Shown: positions 12,513 to 23,972, numbered from the stretch's first letter. The stretch: 64,000 nt of DNA from Zygnema cylindricum (GCA_037447655.1 JBBHKE010001907.1:94460-158459), one strand, 5' to 3'. Numbers and translations are program-made. Notes: generated from the letters alone by a model not told the origin.

Positions 12513-12604
12513 TAGTAGCACCTACCTATGAAATATTCATTTTTTTTTCCGTTTTTTGCTTAACCAGCCGTACTTGAATATGTTTTTATTTTATTTATAA
12601 CCCG

Positions 12605-12680
12605 GCCGAATCTGGCAGGCCCCCAAAATTTGGCACCTGAATCCGTTAAGGATCCGACTTGGCCGGTCGTGAACGGATTG
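12605..12680 (+). repeat. Short dispersed repeat, shared with 26035-26110
   Basis: GGCMGGCCCCCAAATTTGGC and the following AATCCGTT..GGATCCGAC block recur at 26035-26110. The surrounding 12513-12690 has no gene. Confidence 0.6.
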
Positions 12681-12712
12681 GGTATAAATTCCGGTAACCG
12701 AGGGGACATCTG

Positions 12713-12932
12713 CTCGGCGGCGCGTCCGTTGAATAAACTGTATAAATATACGGAATACACCGTACAAATATTGCCGATAGTTATTGGTGGTGTTATCGCA
12801 ATTAAAAACCAAATATAAATGTTTTTTATCATAACAACAATACCGAGATATCGTGCCGATATATTGATTATCGATAATCCATAAAGTGGAATATATCGCT
12901 AATAGGGAAAATCGTAAAGATACCCAACATTA
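12713..12932 (+). mobile_element. Right-end fragment of a hAT-like element
   Basis: It aligns with the right end of the element at 14479-15431: GCGCGTCCG, GCCGATAGTTAT, then several TATCG-rich blocks. It ends GATACCCAACATTA, close to the family terminus ACCCAACACTA. The left end is missing. Confidence 0.6.
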
Positions 12933-12999
12933 GTAATTTGGTATAGCACCAAATTATTTTGACGTATATATCAACAACTTTTCCGCGCGAGAGCAAATG

Positions 13000-13190
13000 T
13001 CGCGAAGCCAAAATCGCATAAGTGACATAATCCCACGAACAAAACCGCTACTATGAACCGCACAAGCGAAAGAACACTTGTACGGACATCTCACAGGTGA
13101 AATCGCATGTGTGAAGACGTCGTAAAGATGAAATCGCACGTTTTTTGTAAGAGTCGCACAAGGTAGATCGCAAGCATGCAAGTGTATCCA
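13000..13190 (+). repeat. Degenerate AAATCGCA-containing repeat
   Basis: The motif AAATCGCA or a near variant recurs about five times at irregular 30-50 bp spacing. No gene is seen. Confidence 0.4.
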
Positions 13191-13216
13191 GATTTACGCC
13201 TACGGTTTAGAAAAAG

Positions 13217-13404
13217 TAGTATTGTGTATTGTCAATAAATTTATCATGATACAATCGATACGGATAAATATCGGTTATCGAACGATGAGGGGTCTAGATA
13301 TATCGCTCGAAGACCAACAAACTACTTATAGTACGTTATATAATAATACTTTATAAAATATTGTATTATATTATTGACTGTATATAGCGTGGCATGCCTT
13401 ATTT

Positions 13405-13415
<11 letters not shown>
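13217..13415 (+). mobile_element. Left-end fragment of a hAT-like element
   Basis: It begins TAGTATTGTGTATTG and follows the left end of 14479-15431, including the shared block ATTATTGACTGTATATAGCG (13373 and 14653). It is cut off by the GA repeat and assembly gap. Confidence 0.65.
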
Positions 13416-13443
<28 letters not shown>

Positions 13444-13453
13444 NNNNNNNNNN
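13414..13453. repeat. (GA)n microsatellite running into a 10-N gap
   Basis: A GA run ends at 13443. Positions 13444-13453 are N, an assembly gap of placeholder length. Sequence on the far side is not a continuation of the GA run. Confidence 0.97.
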
Positions 13454-14037
13454 GAGTGTCTAAAGAATGCTAAAGCAGTTTACCGTAGCCTCAAAAGTCT
13501 GGGAACCTTACCTTTTCAGGCATGGTTTTCTTTGCGCTGTTTTGTGTTGTTTAACACATGAAACTACCTGCGTTTGCCTGTTTTGTATAACTTATCACAT
13601 GGAAAGCGGCAGCGAACTTAAGCAAACTTTAAAGACATTTTTATAAATGTGGACGCTTAAAAAAAAAGTACATTTTGCGTCATCATCGAATTTAAGATGT
13701 ACTACATGTTGTCGTCTTGTGTTCTTCGACCCACGGCCACGCCAAAAAACGTCATCATCAAACTTTACTTCAAAATACAGGGCTGATGTGTTTTAAAACA
13801 AAGTATTTTTCAGAAACAAATAGGAACACGTATTCGCAGGTGTAAATATTTTTACAGAAATTTCAAACGAATTCAAGCGACGGCGAAAGGTACACTATTC
13901 AATATGTTTTGTCCGTTTGCGTCCATCAAAGTACACAATTTGTTGTGTTTTGTCGCGTTTCTTTTGGTACGGACTTTTCCATTCCAAGGGTCTGAAAACT
14001 CCGATGCCATTTGACGAAATCGTAAGAAATCTGTGAG
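13454..14037. repeat. Perfect 206-bp mirror repeat (reversed, not complemented)
   Basis: The left arm is 13454-13659 and the right arm is 13832-14037. Reading the left arm backwards, base for base and without complementing, gives the right arm exactly: 206 of 206 positions, compared line by line. For example, the left arm begins GAGTGTCTAAAGAATG and the right arm ends GTAAGAAATCTGTGAG. The 172-bp spacer (13660-13831) shows no mirror relation. The left edge coincides with the end of the N gap. No coding sequence is recognised. Confidence 0.97.
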
Positions 14038-14478
14038 GGCTCCACATCAAGTCGCACACGCCGCCTCTCTCACGCGGCCTCGCATTCTCGCGACGTCCAA
14101 GGCGAATTTTAAAATTTGGTGCGACATCACAGATTGTACACTGTCAACAGTCATCACGGGTATTGTCGACGTATACAATCGTCACGCCCTTAAGTGACAA
14201 CTTCGTTTAGTACACATAAGGTCACCCGAATCCAGGTCCGCCGGATCTGCGCTAAAAAACAAAACAAATCTCTAAGTTTGAAGTACATAGAGACGCACCC
14301 TAGGAAAAAAAACATTAGTGCCATTGACATTATCGTTAGTTCGAGGGGTAACATTTAGAGTTTACAATATAGGGTCATTGACAATACTAACGATACACGG
14401 GGTAGATTTGCCGATTTGGCATACAGAGGAATTGTGGAAATTGGAAAAATTTGTGCTCAGAGCCCTTTCACAAAAAAG
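14038..14478. other. Non-coding stretch, no recognised feature
   Basis: CpG-rich at the start (14050-14120), then AT-rich. No long open frame, RNA gene or element end was recognised. Confidence 0.5.
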
Positions 14479-15431
14479 TAGTGTTGTGTATCGGTAAAAA
14501 AAAATTCGCGATAACACCGATACCGATAGTTATCGGTTATCGAACGGTCAGAGGTCCCGATATATCAGTCTGAGACCAACAAATTCCATATCGGCGATAA
14601 CTTAACAAAAATATAGTATGCATACAATAGTACATTATAACATTTTGTATTATATTATTGACTGTATATAGCGTGGCATGCCACGTATACAAATTTGTTC
14701 TGTCTCTGTTTAACTGCGACTTATTACGGGCAACACAGCACATTAACGTTGGGCGATTAGCTGAACAAAAATTTTACGGCGACTTACGGATTTTGGACCG
14801 ACAAACTAGTGAACATGGAACGGTAAAAGGACAACGGACACAAAGTACAACGGACGCAATATAACATTCAGCGCGCCGCCGGAATCGAGCGAACAACTTG
14901 GAATGAGAAAATACGAGCGGACGGCCAGCGTGAACACCGACATCTCGGAATGGCTCTTTTGGCAGCTTATGCCGAAAAAGGCAGCAGATTGACGTGGCAA
15001 GTCCCCAATGGATCCCAAAGAAGCAAGGGACAAAGCCATGGCGTCATATGTGAAAGGTACATCGTTTTTACTGGATCCAAACCAAAACCGTACAACTCTC
15101 ATGGCGGCTACTGTACTTTTTATGCTTTTACAACTGTACAATACAGTGATCTGATTAGAAGACACCTTAGGAGATAGGGGTTGTGAGTAGGGCGCGTCCG
15201 GGGAATAACACGTATAGTTCACTGTATTGATCGTACATTTATCTGTACGGTCCGTATAGATATCGCCGATAGTTATCGATATCGGTGTTATCGTCGATGA
15301 TAACCGATAAATATAGGCTATTTGTCGGCGATAACACCTATAACGATGTATCGTACCAATATATCGATTATCGGGTACCCGAAAAAGGCCCATATCGGCT
15401 ATCGGCAAATCCTTACCGATGCACAACACTA
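14479..15431 (+). mobile_element. hAT-like non-autonomous element (953 bp)
   Basis: Terminal repeats TAGTGTTGTGTATCGGTAA and its imperfect complement TTACCGATGCACAACACTA bound the element. The flanks CAAAAAAG (14471-14478) and CAAAAAGG (15432-15439) match at 7 of 8 positions, the 8-bp duplication expected of hAT transposons. Subterminal TATCG-rich repeats are typical transposase-binding clutter. No transposase is recognised; the longest frames lack a domain. Confidence 0.8.
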
Positions 15432-15710
15432 CAAAAAGGCCTCCGGTCGCCGTGGCTGCCAAATCTTTTGCAATCTAGTCTTGTCACTTCTCTGTTAGCA
15501 CAAACAGCCAAGGTATAACACTGAATTTTCACCGAGAAAAGACAGCATACGGTAACCGAGGATCGCATGGGAGTATCTGTACGGTCAGGCTGTGCAGTCA
15601 TTATTGTCCGGATCTTCCTAATTTCAGAAGCCCACTTGGCTTGGGGACAAATTTACCAAATCTTAATATTTCATAATATATTATTTGGTGCGAACCTATT
15701 AAGATCTGGC

Positions 15711-15990
15711 CTCGGTGGACCAGCGTCAAGACTGCAGGCTTTCATCACGGTGAGACACCGAGGCCAATCTATATATTCGTACAATCAAGATCCGATGACG
15801 TGGATGCTCCCAAAGCTATTTTCAACGTCTTCTTATAAAGAGATCCTGTCTCGGTGGACAAGTGTGAAGACGTCAGACTTCCTCCACAAGGAGACACCGA
15901 GGCCAATCTCCGCATTCGTAAAGTCTACTTAGGATATTCAGTGACGTGGATACGCCTAAAGCTACTTTCGATGCCTTCTATAAAGCAATT
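15711..15990 (+). repeat. Two-copy tandem repeat, period 139 bp
   Basis: Unit 1 is 15711-15849 and unit 2 is 15850-15990. Each opens with CTCGGTGGAC and about 50 bp later contains GAGACACCGAGGCCAATCT, so each unit can form a CTCGGTG/CACCGAG stem. Units are roughly 75 percent alike by eye. Function unknown. 15440-15710 holds nothing recognised. Confidence 0.8.
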
Positions 15991-16188
15991 TTGTCGTTAC
16001 CATAGTAATAGATCTGACCAAATCTGTGCATATCCCTGGGTAGCTTTCGGTTCAGCTATTTTAATTCTTTCTAATTCCACACGTGTGTGTAGACATGGCA
16101 TGACAAGTCCCGACAAACCTACCGACAGGCCGGGATTTTTAACTCGCGAATGCGACCAAAGCGACACTAAAAAGCTGTAGCTACAGTA

Positions 16189-16404
16189 CACCGTGAATCG
16201 CTATTAGCGTCAATGTTTTTTTGCCACTTAAAACATATTTTATCCGTACACAGTTGTTGGATCTTCGATTTGAGACCGCCAATCGGAGGCTGAGAATGAT
16301 GCCTTTCAATCGCAACCGTCAGATCCTGAATCCGACAAGAGTGTACGGAGAAAATATGTTTTAAGTGGCGAAAAAACCCTTGACGCTAATAACGATTCGC
16401 GGTG
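16189..16404. mobile_element. Short palindromic MITE (216 bp)
   Basis: Flanked by TA (16187-16188 and 16405-16406). Ends CACCGTGAATCGCTATTAGC and its near-perfect complement. The interior is itself an inverted repeat around GCCACTTAAAACATATTTT, so the whole element folds back. A relative lies at 36554-36771. Confidence 0.88.
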
Positions 16405-16504
16405 TAGCTGTGAGTCTGCGACTGACAGTGAAATCGACGTCACGCAACCTGACGTTCGGATGTGCTGTTCGTAAAGTTAGCGCGATGAACCGATCGATGT
16501 TTGA

Positions 16505-16645
16505 AACATCTTTTCTCGTACACATTTGTCGAATTGTAGATCTGACGGTTGCGATTGAAAGGTAAGATTCTGAGCTTCCGATTGGCAGTCTCAAATTGAA
16601 GATCGGACAGGTGTTTAAGGAGAAAATATGTTTTCAGTGGCGAAA
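16505..16645. mobile_element. Partial copy of the short palindromic MITE interior
   Basis: It repeats the interior of 16189-16404 (ACATCTTTTCTCGTACAC, GATCTGACGGTTGCGATTGA, GGAGAAAATATGTTTT) without the CACCG ends. Confidence 0.7.
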
Positions 16646-16904
16646 ATATTATTTAGATCGCTAGAAAAGGACAATTGCGTAGCCATTCATGATTTGATTT
16701 CGTGGCGGTTACGAATAAAATAGTACGGAATAGCAAAAATATGCAAATCAAACTTATGTTCCGTCTGTTTCACGCGTGCCAATGTTTTTCTGAGATTAAC
16801 TCCGAAATTCGTGCGGATCGATCCCTTTTAACGACGGCAAACGCTCACTGCAATTCGGTGTACACGTTTCATCCTCGTGTCCGTCCATCACACGCGTGGA
16901 AAAT

Positions 16905-17005
16905 AACAGGACTGTCCAATCTCCCGCGACTATCCCAATCATTTACCTTTTGCGGGTCATTTTTTGCAGTTCATCGCATTTTTTAAAACGAGCGTCTATG
17001 GATCG
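16905..17005 (+). repeat. Dispersed repeat shared with the GT92 intron (34905-35005)
   Basis: The blocks TCCCGC, CCAATCATT.ACCTTTT, GGTCATT and AAAGCGCATTGGACG-like sequence occur in the same order in both places. Open frames in 16700-17240 have no recognised domain. Confidence 0.6.
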
Positions 17006-17314
17006 GAGGTGGTCCCCAGGAAGCCCAACGCACAGAGCTCCGCCACGTCAGGCCCTAACGCTGTCATTGCACGGTCGTTTCGACGACTGGAAAACATTCG
17101 ACCGTCCAGATCAAACTCCACGGCCATTTTATGGCCCAATCATCGAGAACGACAATTTCGGTTTTCCATCAAGTTCTCTGATTTTCCATACGTCCAAATT
17201 GTTTCTGCAAGATTTGTAGCGCATACACAAACTGGCTAGTACATACTATTTTATAGCCAGGTGTATCACGTCGATTATGTATTATAGAAATGAGCACCAC
17301 GATACTGTACACTA

Positions 17315-17814
17315 CACCGCGAATCGTAATTAGAGTAATGAAAGAATTAGAGTACAAAACTAAAAAAAACAATTAGAGTAATTGACGCTAATTTATGTGA
17401 TAGAGCTTTTTCAACTATGAAGTTTACTTTAATTTATTTAAGTACTCTAATTTGGAAAGCTAATGTCCTCTACTGTAAATAAGGTACTCGTACGGAATTT
17501 GGCAAAACGTACAGTTTATCGTCACTATGACGTTTGCACTACGCGGTTTGTTAAAACGCAGCTACATGATAACGGTCTGTATTGAATCATTATTTGTACT
17601 TTTTTACTTAATAAAGTACAATTTTGCACGGTCTACCACCGTCCGTACTCCACGCTATTTAAAATGAACCTGTATTATAATTAAAAACGATAATTAAACT
17701 ATACATTAAATAGAATAATGAAAAAAATATAATCATTTACTCTATTTTATGTGATAGAGTCGAAATTTCGAGCGACCGAATTAGAGTAATTTACTCTAAT
17801 TACGATTCGCGGTG
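17315..17814 (+). mobile_element. Long MITE (500 bp) with perfect terminal repeats
   Basis: Begins CACCGCGAATCGTAATTAGA after TA (17313-17314) and ends with its exact complement before TA (17815-17816). The left TA together with the right TA reconstructs the end of the hAT-like element at 17815-18802, so this MITE inserted into that terminal TA. Confidence 0.92.
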
Positions 17815-18802
17815 TAGTGTTGGGTATCGAGGACCATTTGTCGATATTCGATATATATCAAATTTCAGGTACCCGGTAATCGATATATTGCTTCCATATA
17901 TCGAATTTAAAATCATCGCGATTTATCGCAGATATATCTCCAATATATCGTATCGCCAATATATCGAAGCTTCTTAAAAGAAAAAAAATATTGCTAGTCA
18001 ATTCTCGGAAGAAGAGAAGGACAGTTGTCAAAGTGGTGGAGGATGTGTTTTTTTTTCGCGGAAACTGCAAATCGGAAACCGTAAATGGATTAATTGATAA
18101 CCTAATTAATTGAGAATTGATTAGCTGCAGCTGCTATAACTACGTGCCGCTGCAGCCATAACTAGTGCTACTGCAGATGCTAGTACTAGTACTAGCTACT
18201 GCTGCTGCCAGTAGTACTAGCTGCTGGCAGTGCTACTACAGCAGCAGGTAGTACTAGCTACTACTACTCCAATTAATAAAAATAATAATAAGATTTTACA
18301 ATTTGTACACTTCAAAAAATAGTTAATAATAATAAGGGTAAAAATTCACATTTTATACACTTCAAAAATTAATAAATAAAAGTAATAATAAAAATTCATG
18401 CCTTCAACGAACAATCTGCAATTTTATTTTCATGTCATACTTTGACTAAATTAGTGGGGGTTTCAAGTTTTCATATGTGAATTTATGTACCGTAGTACGT
18501 ACTAAATAAGTAACTATATGAATTAGTATTAAGGTATTAGTACTTTTTCGTCGGTTACATTTTGCGGCGTTACCTTTTAAAACACATAATGAAAATTACG
18601 TCGTACGTCGCGTTTCATAAAAATTGTCGTTATCGCTAAAACAACATATTAAATACAAAATTTATTTTATAAAATACAATATATCGCGATACATATTGCG
18701 ATAATTTATGTTGGTCGTGGTACGATGTATCGAGGACTTTCTTCGATCGATATTTGAATATCGAAATTATTGCGATATGAAACTACCCGATACCCAACAC
18801 TA
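17815..18802 (+). mobile_element. hAT-like element (988 bp) with MITEs in both terminal TAs
   Basis: Ends TAGTGTTGGGTATCGAGG and CCCGATACCCAACACTA. Removing the MITEs at 17315-17814 and 18803-19000 brings CTGTACAC (17305-17312) and CTGTACAT (19003-19010) next to the ends, a 7-of-8 match as expected for a hAT duplication. The interior has TATCG-rich ends and no transposase. Around 18120-18265 it holds a CTG/CTAGTA-rich simple-sequence patch. Confidence 0.85.
18120..18265 (+). repeat. CTGC / ACTAGT simple-sequence patch
   Basis: Interleaved CTGCAG, GCTGCTG and AGTACTAGCTACT motifs, low complexity, inside the hAT-like element. Confidence 0.75.
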
Positions 18803-19000
18803 CACCGTGAATCGTTATTAGCCTTATGTACGCTATATTTGCACCCCAAAATTTTGACATTGATACCTTAAATATAATAAATTACACTATTTAAGGACGT
18901 GGACCATAATCGCCACGTCTCTTGGCACTAAATCATAATGAATGACGCTAATTTTTTCTTTACACTTATAATTTATATACGCTAATAACGATTCAAGGTA
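18803..19000. mobile_element. Short MITE (198 bp) in the right terminal TA of the hAT-like element
   Basis: Starts CACCGTGAATCGTTATTAGC after TA (18801-18802) and ends CGCTAATAACGATTCAAGGTA before TA (19001-19002). Confidence 0.85.
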
Positions 19001-19015
19001 TACTGTACATATTAC

Positions 19016-19847
19016 TAGTGTTGGGTATCGAGGACCAATTGCCGATATTCGATATATATCGAATTTCAAGGACCCGATAATCGATATATCGCTTCGATAT
19101 ATCAAATTTCAAACTATCGCGATATATCGCCGATATATCGAATCGTCGATATATCGAAGCTAAAAAAAAAAAGAATCCCACAGGTTTTCAAAGAATCGTG
19201 ACTTCGGACAAAGTGACTGTAAAATCTTTGCCGGAAAGAAATACGGTTTTGTCCTGAAAGTCAGCAGAGTGAAGGAGATCTCTGAGGTACATTGACGAGG
19301 TACACTTGTGAAGTACACGTACATCATACGCAAGTACAATTTTACAGACGAAAAAGGTCGGTTTCAGATATTCGATGATTTTTTAGATTTGGTAGTCAGC
19401 TCACGTGGAGCCACTCATATCAGAACACGTATGTAAAACTTTTTGACAAAAGATACGCGATGTACACGAGACCTCTGTAATACATAAATTTTGCTGACCG
19501 TACTATTACAGAGACATCCTCGTGTAACCATAACCCCAAATAATTAATCATTAGAATTTCAGAATTAGTACTTTTTTGTTCGTTACATTTTGCGGCGTCT
19601 ACCTTTAAGTCACGGAACGAAAATCACGGCGTACGTGGCGTATTAGACAATTTGACTTTTTCGGTAAATTAACATATTATATAAAAGAATAAAAAATATA
19701 CATTGAAAAAATACTATATATCGCGATATACATCGCGATAATTTATGTTGGTCTCGGTACGATATATCGAGGATCCTGCTCGATCGATATTCGATATATC
19801 GAATATCGAGATTATCGCGATATGAATTTACCCGATACCCAACACTA
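19016..19847 (+). mobile_element. hAT-like element (832 bp)
   Basis: Ends TAGTGTTGGGTATCGAGG and ACCCGATACCCAACACTA. The flanks CATATTAC (19008-19015) and CATACTAC (19848-19855) match at 7 of 8. Same family as 17815-18802. No transposase. Confidence 0.85.
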
Positions 19848-19869
19848 CATACTACTGAAGGTGCTACAC

Positions 19870-20145
19870 ATAGTTCAAAAGTATGCCTTTGTTATGGAGG
19901 GCCTTTGGTTGACACCTTTATCGTAAGTTGTGTTAAGGGCTTTTCATGTGATCTTCTTATATCACTACTTTGATCAACGACCGTCCGATCCTCTGAATCT
20001 GACGGTGTAAACATCTTTTTTTTGTACGAATATTTTAATTTGTCCTAGTAGGTCCGAATACAATACGGGTCTTAAGGTCATATTGTATGTTTTGCATACA
20101 ATTGGCATTTTGTATGGGCTTACTTTCACCTACTTTTGAACTATC
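19870..20145. mobile_element. 276-bp inverted-repeat element with 9-bp target duplication
   Basis: Terminal repeats ATAGTTCAAAAGTA and TACTTTTGAACTAT lie between two copies of GTGCTACAC (19861-19869 and 20146-20154). A 9-bp duplication suggests a Mutator-like origin, which is an inference. The right target copy overlaps the first bases of a CACCG MITE end, so this element landed in a MITE junction. Confidence 0.7.
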
Positions 20146-20151
20146 GTGCTA

Positions 20152-20300
20152 CACCGTGAATCGCCACCAGCGTTAATAAATAATTAGTGTAGACAAGTAA
20201 AGTGTTATTAAATATAATCTAGATTTTTCACTCTAATTTATTGATAACTCTAATTTGGGTACATTTTTCCATACCGAATCCGATATAACACGTGTTCACA
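20152..20300 (+). mobile_element. Left end of a long MITE
   Basis: TA then CACCGTGAATCGCCACCAGC and the ACTCTAATTTATTG-type interior of the family. The right end was not found. Confidence 0.55.
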
Positions 20301-23300
20301 TATCTGACGTTTGAACATCTAATAACACGTTCGCGTGAGTTTTGCTCATCTTTATCATTAATGGTACTTTCGCATGTAACCGAAACTTAGTATTATTACT
20401 TTTTTTTTAGCAAAGATTCTCCGTACAGCTTTCGTAGCATTCGGATGTAAACGCAAATAACTTGTTACTTTAAAAAGTGACTTACGTAGACGTGTACGAA
20501 ATAATGTGACAGATGAAATGGTACACAAATTCAGGTGAAACTTCCACTCGACTTCAATTTGAGGCGTCTCTCTGCACGTTGTACAAATTTTGTGACTTCG
20601 TAATGTCCGTACACCACATTATCGACTTGTCGAAACCCTAAAAAACCTTTCGTGTTCGCACAGAAATGTGGTTTCGTTTTTCGTCTTCCCATTTGCCGAC
20701 GGGTGTCCAATGTTTTTCTACACCATATGAGTGAAGACACATGTGTTTGAGAGCGACAACCTTGCACAACAATTAACGCACGGAAAACAATATGAAGAGG
20801 ATGTAAACGTGCAGTGGAGTTTTTGTTTTGGTATTCCGCGCACAAAAAATGGAAATTCCAACACGTGCGACAGCATCAGCCTATTCGCTCATCTTATTGG
20901 ACTATATTTAAAATCACATCGCGAGGTGATTTGATGTACAATTTGAACACGTGCTGGAAGGACGCGGAAATGGGTCGAAATGCTATATACGACAAATTGC
21001 ATCGCGCTATACGACAAACTACTGTACGTTTAGAGTTTCAGGTAACGCAACTTGTACGGTGGTAATTTCAAATTGTTGGTACGGCTACGGATTTTCTCGT
21101 TTTTTTCTAAGTTATGAAGAAAAACGACAAAAAATAAATGTAACTTGAGCACATGCGAAAGTACCCTAAGAATCAAATATGAGTGCTCTTTTGGGGGCGC
21201 TCTCAATTTCTCGTGTCGACGCATTTTTTCACACTTATTTTTTACGCATGTACGAAATAATGAGCGGTTTTAGTAAAAGGATTACACATTTTGTACACCA
21301 TACTATTAAAGATGACCGTCAAATAGAGTTATTAACGCTAATTACCCAGTACCTTATATAACTTAAAAAAATGAATTATTGTTATTAATTCTATTTCACA
21401 TTATAGGATCCAAATTTGGGGGCATGGAACTAAGGTTATTAACAATAATATCGATTAAAGTTGTATTGTACCCTACTACCCTAGCACTTAACACAAGATC
21501 AAGCACAAACAGACACACTACGGGTCAAAAAATAAAATTCACTTTAGTTTACTGATGAAAATTGATATGTATACATACAAACATTCGAACTTAAACGAGT
21601 TTGAGGTGAAATCAAGAAGTTAGTAAAACGGAAATATGGAAACGAAAACGCCTATTGCCAAGTTCGCGCGCACTCTCTAATGAAGTTTCTTTAATAAAAA
21701 CATAAAAATGAGATTTTTCGCTACAATATCCTTATATATATTTATCTACATTAATCGATTCTACATACTTACTTGGTTAGAGCAAATTACACCTGCGTTA
21801 TACTTCCATGTACTTAGTTTTATTTGGATTGGTTTGCCAATTTATTTGAAAAAAGTTGACCTTTTCCCAACAAATTTTGTAAAACAACCATGACACTTTA
21901 CATAATTTAAAAGATACTGAGCATTGTTTCCGGTTGTTCATGGGAGGTTTGCAATGTTTTGTGTTAGTACTTGTTAGAAAGTCATGTTTTTTATCAGTAG
22001 ATCCCTTGTCACGAGATTCTTTAGTATATTATATCGAGGTTATTCCATTAATGTGCAATAGTTTGCTCCCATATCCATTTTTACACCAATTTTGTTTACA
22101 TTATTATTGTATTCGAGATGTAACCGTCGTTGTACCAAATACGATCATTTTTGGGTTTAGCGTTTTAACGTACCAAATCATTATGTTTTTTTACAAATTA
22201 TTATGACAACCACGATCACTTAGGCTCTATGGCTTTATCGATTAATAATTAAAAAGGTGTAAGAAGCGATAAATTTTGTCCGTAAGTCATTATTTACTAG
22301 CTTGAGTATATTTAACCTTCCATTGGTGGTACGCATATAATTCTTATTTTATTTTAACTATTAACAACAAAAATACCTTGTGCCACGTTTGTATTTACCA
22401 CTTTTCACATATAAGCGCAATTAAATAATATTGCCACATATTGACCCGACATGATACAATATGTTGTGTATAGCGAATGGTTATTTGTGTTGCATATCGA
22501 ACATATTTTTGGTCGATTTTAATTAGTTTGATATTATATACTCGACGGTCGGTAGGTGTAGGTTTAAACACATTTTTGTAGGGTGACAATAACAACATTT
22601 GGTTTCGATATTTGAAACACCCTTAACGCCTAAAAAATGCATATTTTTTTGTTTTTTTGTTTTATGTGCGGTTTTGCATCCAATCCTTTGTCCAAATCCC
22701 TTAATGCTATCTTTAACATTTTTTTTTTTATATTAAAAAACTGGTCTGGGTATTTTCGTACATTTCAAGGCTATTTAAGGGTTTAAAAATTTCCGTAATT
22801 CTTTCCACTCTTGGGTCCAACACACCACGTCTAACACAACATAACACTTTGATATACATCATCCTATTTACATTTTGAGTCGCGTCTACTTGTTTTGCTA
22901 CAGTAAATTAGTATTTAACAATGCAAAAGAAAAAAGTGATTTTAACGTGTGAAATAGCCAAAGAGGCCTTAGGGGACCCAAAACGTTTTTGCCATAAAGC
23001 TTAAAAAGTTTGGAGATTACGCTAACAGCTAACTGTACCTTCTTGTGTTTTTTGACGTAAGCACAGGCGCCCAGCCAGCATCGCATCTGCGGAAAGGGTT
23101 TTGGTCCCTCCAGTCTCCCCACGAACCAAAGTCCCAAACGACTTCGCGTAGATCAGGTGGATGCCGCATTTTTTTGAATCGTTCGAAAGTTCGAACAGCT
23201 ATACTGTACCGTAACTGTACTATAGCAGCAGGAAACTGCTGTTCGGCAAAATCTGTGTAGAGTGACTTTGTTCACACTGGAAGTTTACGGCAAAAAACAT

Positions 23301-23620
23301 GACAAATTTATATGATCCGTACCAATCAATTCCAGGAAAGAGAAAAAGGCCGTTGGACGGTGTTTAAACGGTTAAAACACAACAGTTTTTGAGAGTACTG
23401 TAGCGGCGGACAAAGTCAGGCTCAACATGCGCCAAAAGCGACAGCTGCAGCACGACATCAGAAGTGGAGGTGGATTGGCGGAAGCCATGAAATTGTACAC
23501 AAGAGAAATATCAATGCATTGGAGAGAGGAATTGATTTGTATTTGGGATGATTTCATTAAGTGAGAAGAGTCACTTATATACAAAATATACAATGCTAAT
23601 TACTGTGGAGTCTAAGCGCT
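20300..23620. other. Long non-coding AT-rich stretch
   Basis: Only short open frames of fewer than 105 codons in both strands, none with a recognisable domain, and no splice-like arrangement. A 45-codon frame at 23427-23561 (M-R-Q-K-R-Q-L start) looks protein-like in composition but cannot be assigned. No RNA gene recognised. Confidence 0.5.
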
Positions 23621-23639
23621 CTACGGTGCGCTGTAACAA

Positions 23640-23830
23640 AGTAATCTTAGTCTAGACTGGACCGTCGGCTAAAAGACTGGACCGACGGTCAAAGGACTTC
23701 TACGTAAAGGACTAGACCGACGTATGTAACGAAAAGGTACAATTGACTGGACCGACGTATGGAAGTACGGACAGGACCAAAAAGTGAGACGTGCGGACAA
23801 GTCGGTCAACAAGACTTGACCGACGTAAGA
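23640..23830 (+). repeat. Degenerate repeat of GACTGGACCGACGTATG
   Basis: Six to seven variants of GACTGGACCGACG with spacers containing ACGTA. No gene. Confidence 0.65.
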
Positions 23831-23972
23831 AAACGTACGAACAAGACAAAAAATATCCTACGCTAAATGTCCTGTAACAGTGACGCGTGGCTGGACACAT
23901 CAGGCGATATTATCGGCAACACAACACGAGGCATAATCTGCAACCCTAAAACAGTGGAAGTTCAGAATTTTG

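Noticed and set aside
14806-15462. 218-codon minus-strand open frame as a transposase
   Set aside because: Lies within the hAT-like element but shows no hAT motif (no zinc-finger BED or dimerisation block recognisable), and its ends cover terminal-repeat sequence.
20531-21361. Overlapping 60-104-codon frames as a small gene
   Set aside because: Frames overlap on both strands, composition matches the AT-rich background and no splice or domain signal was found.
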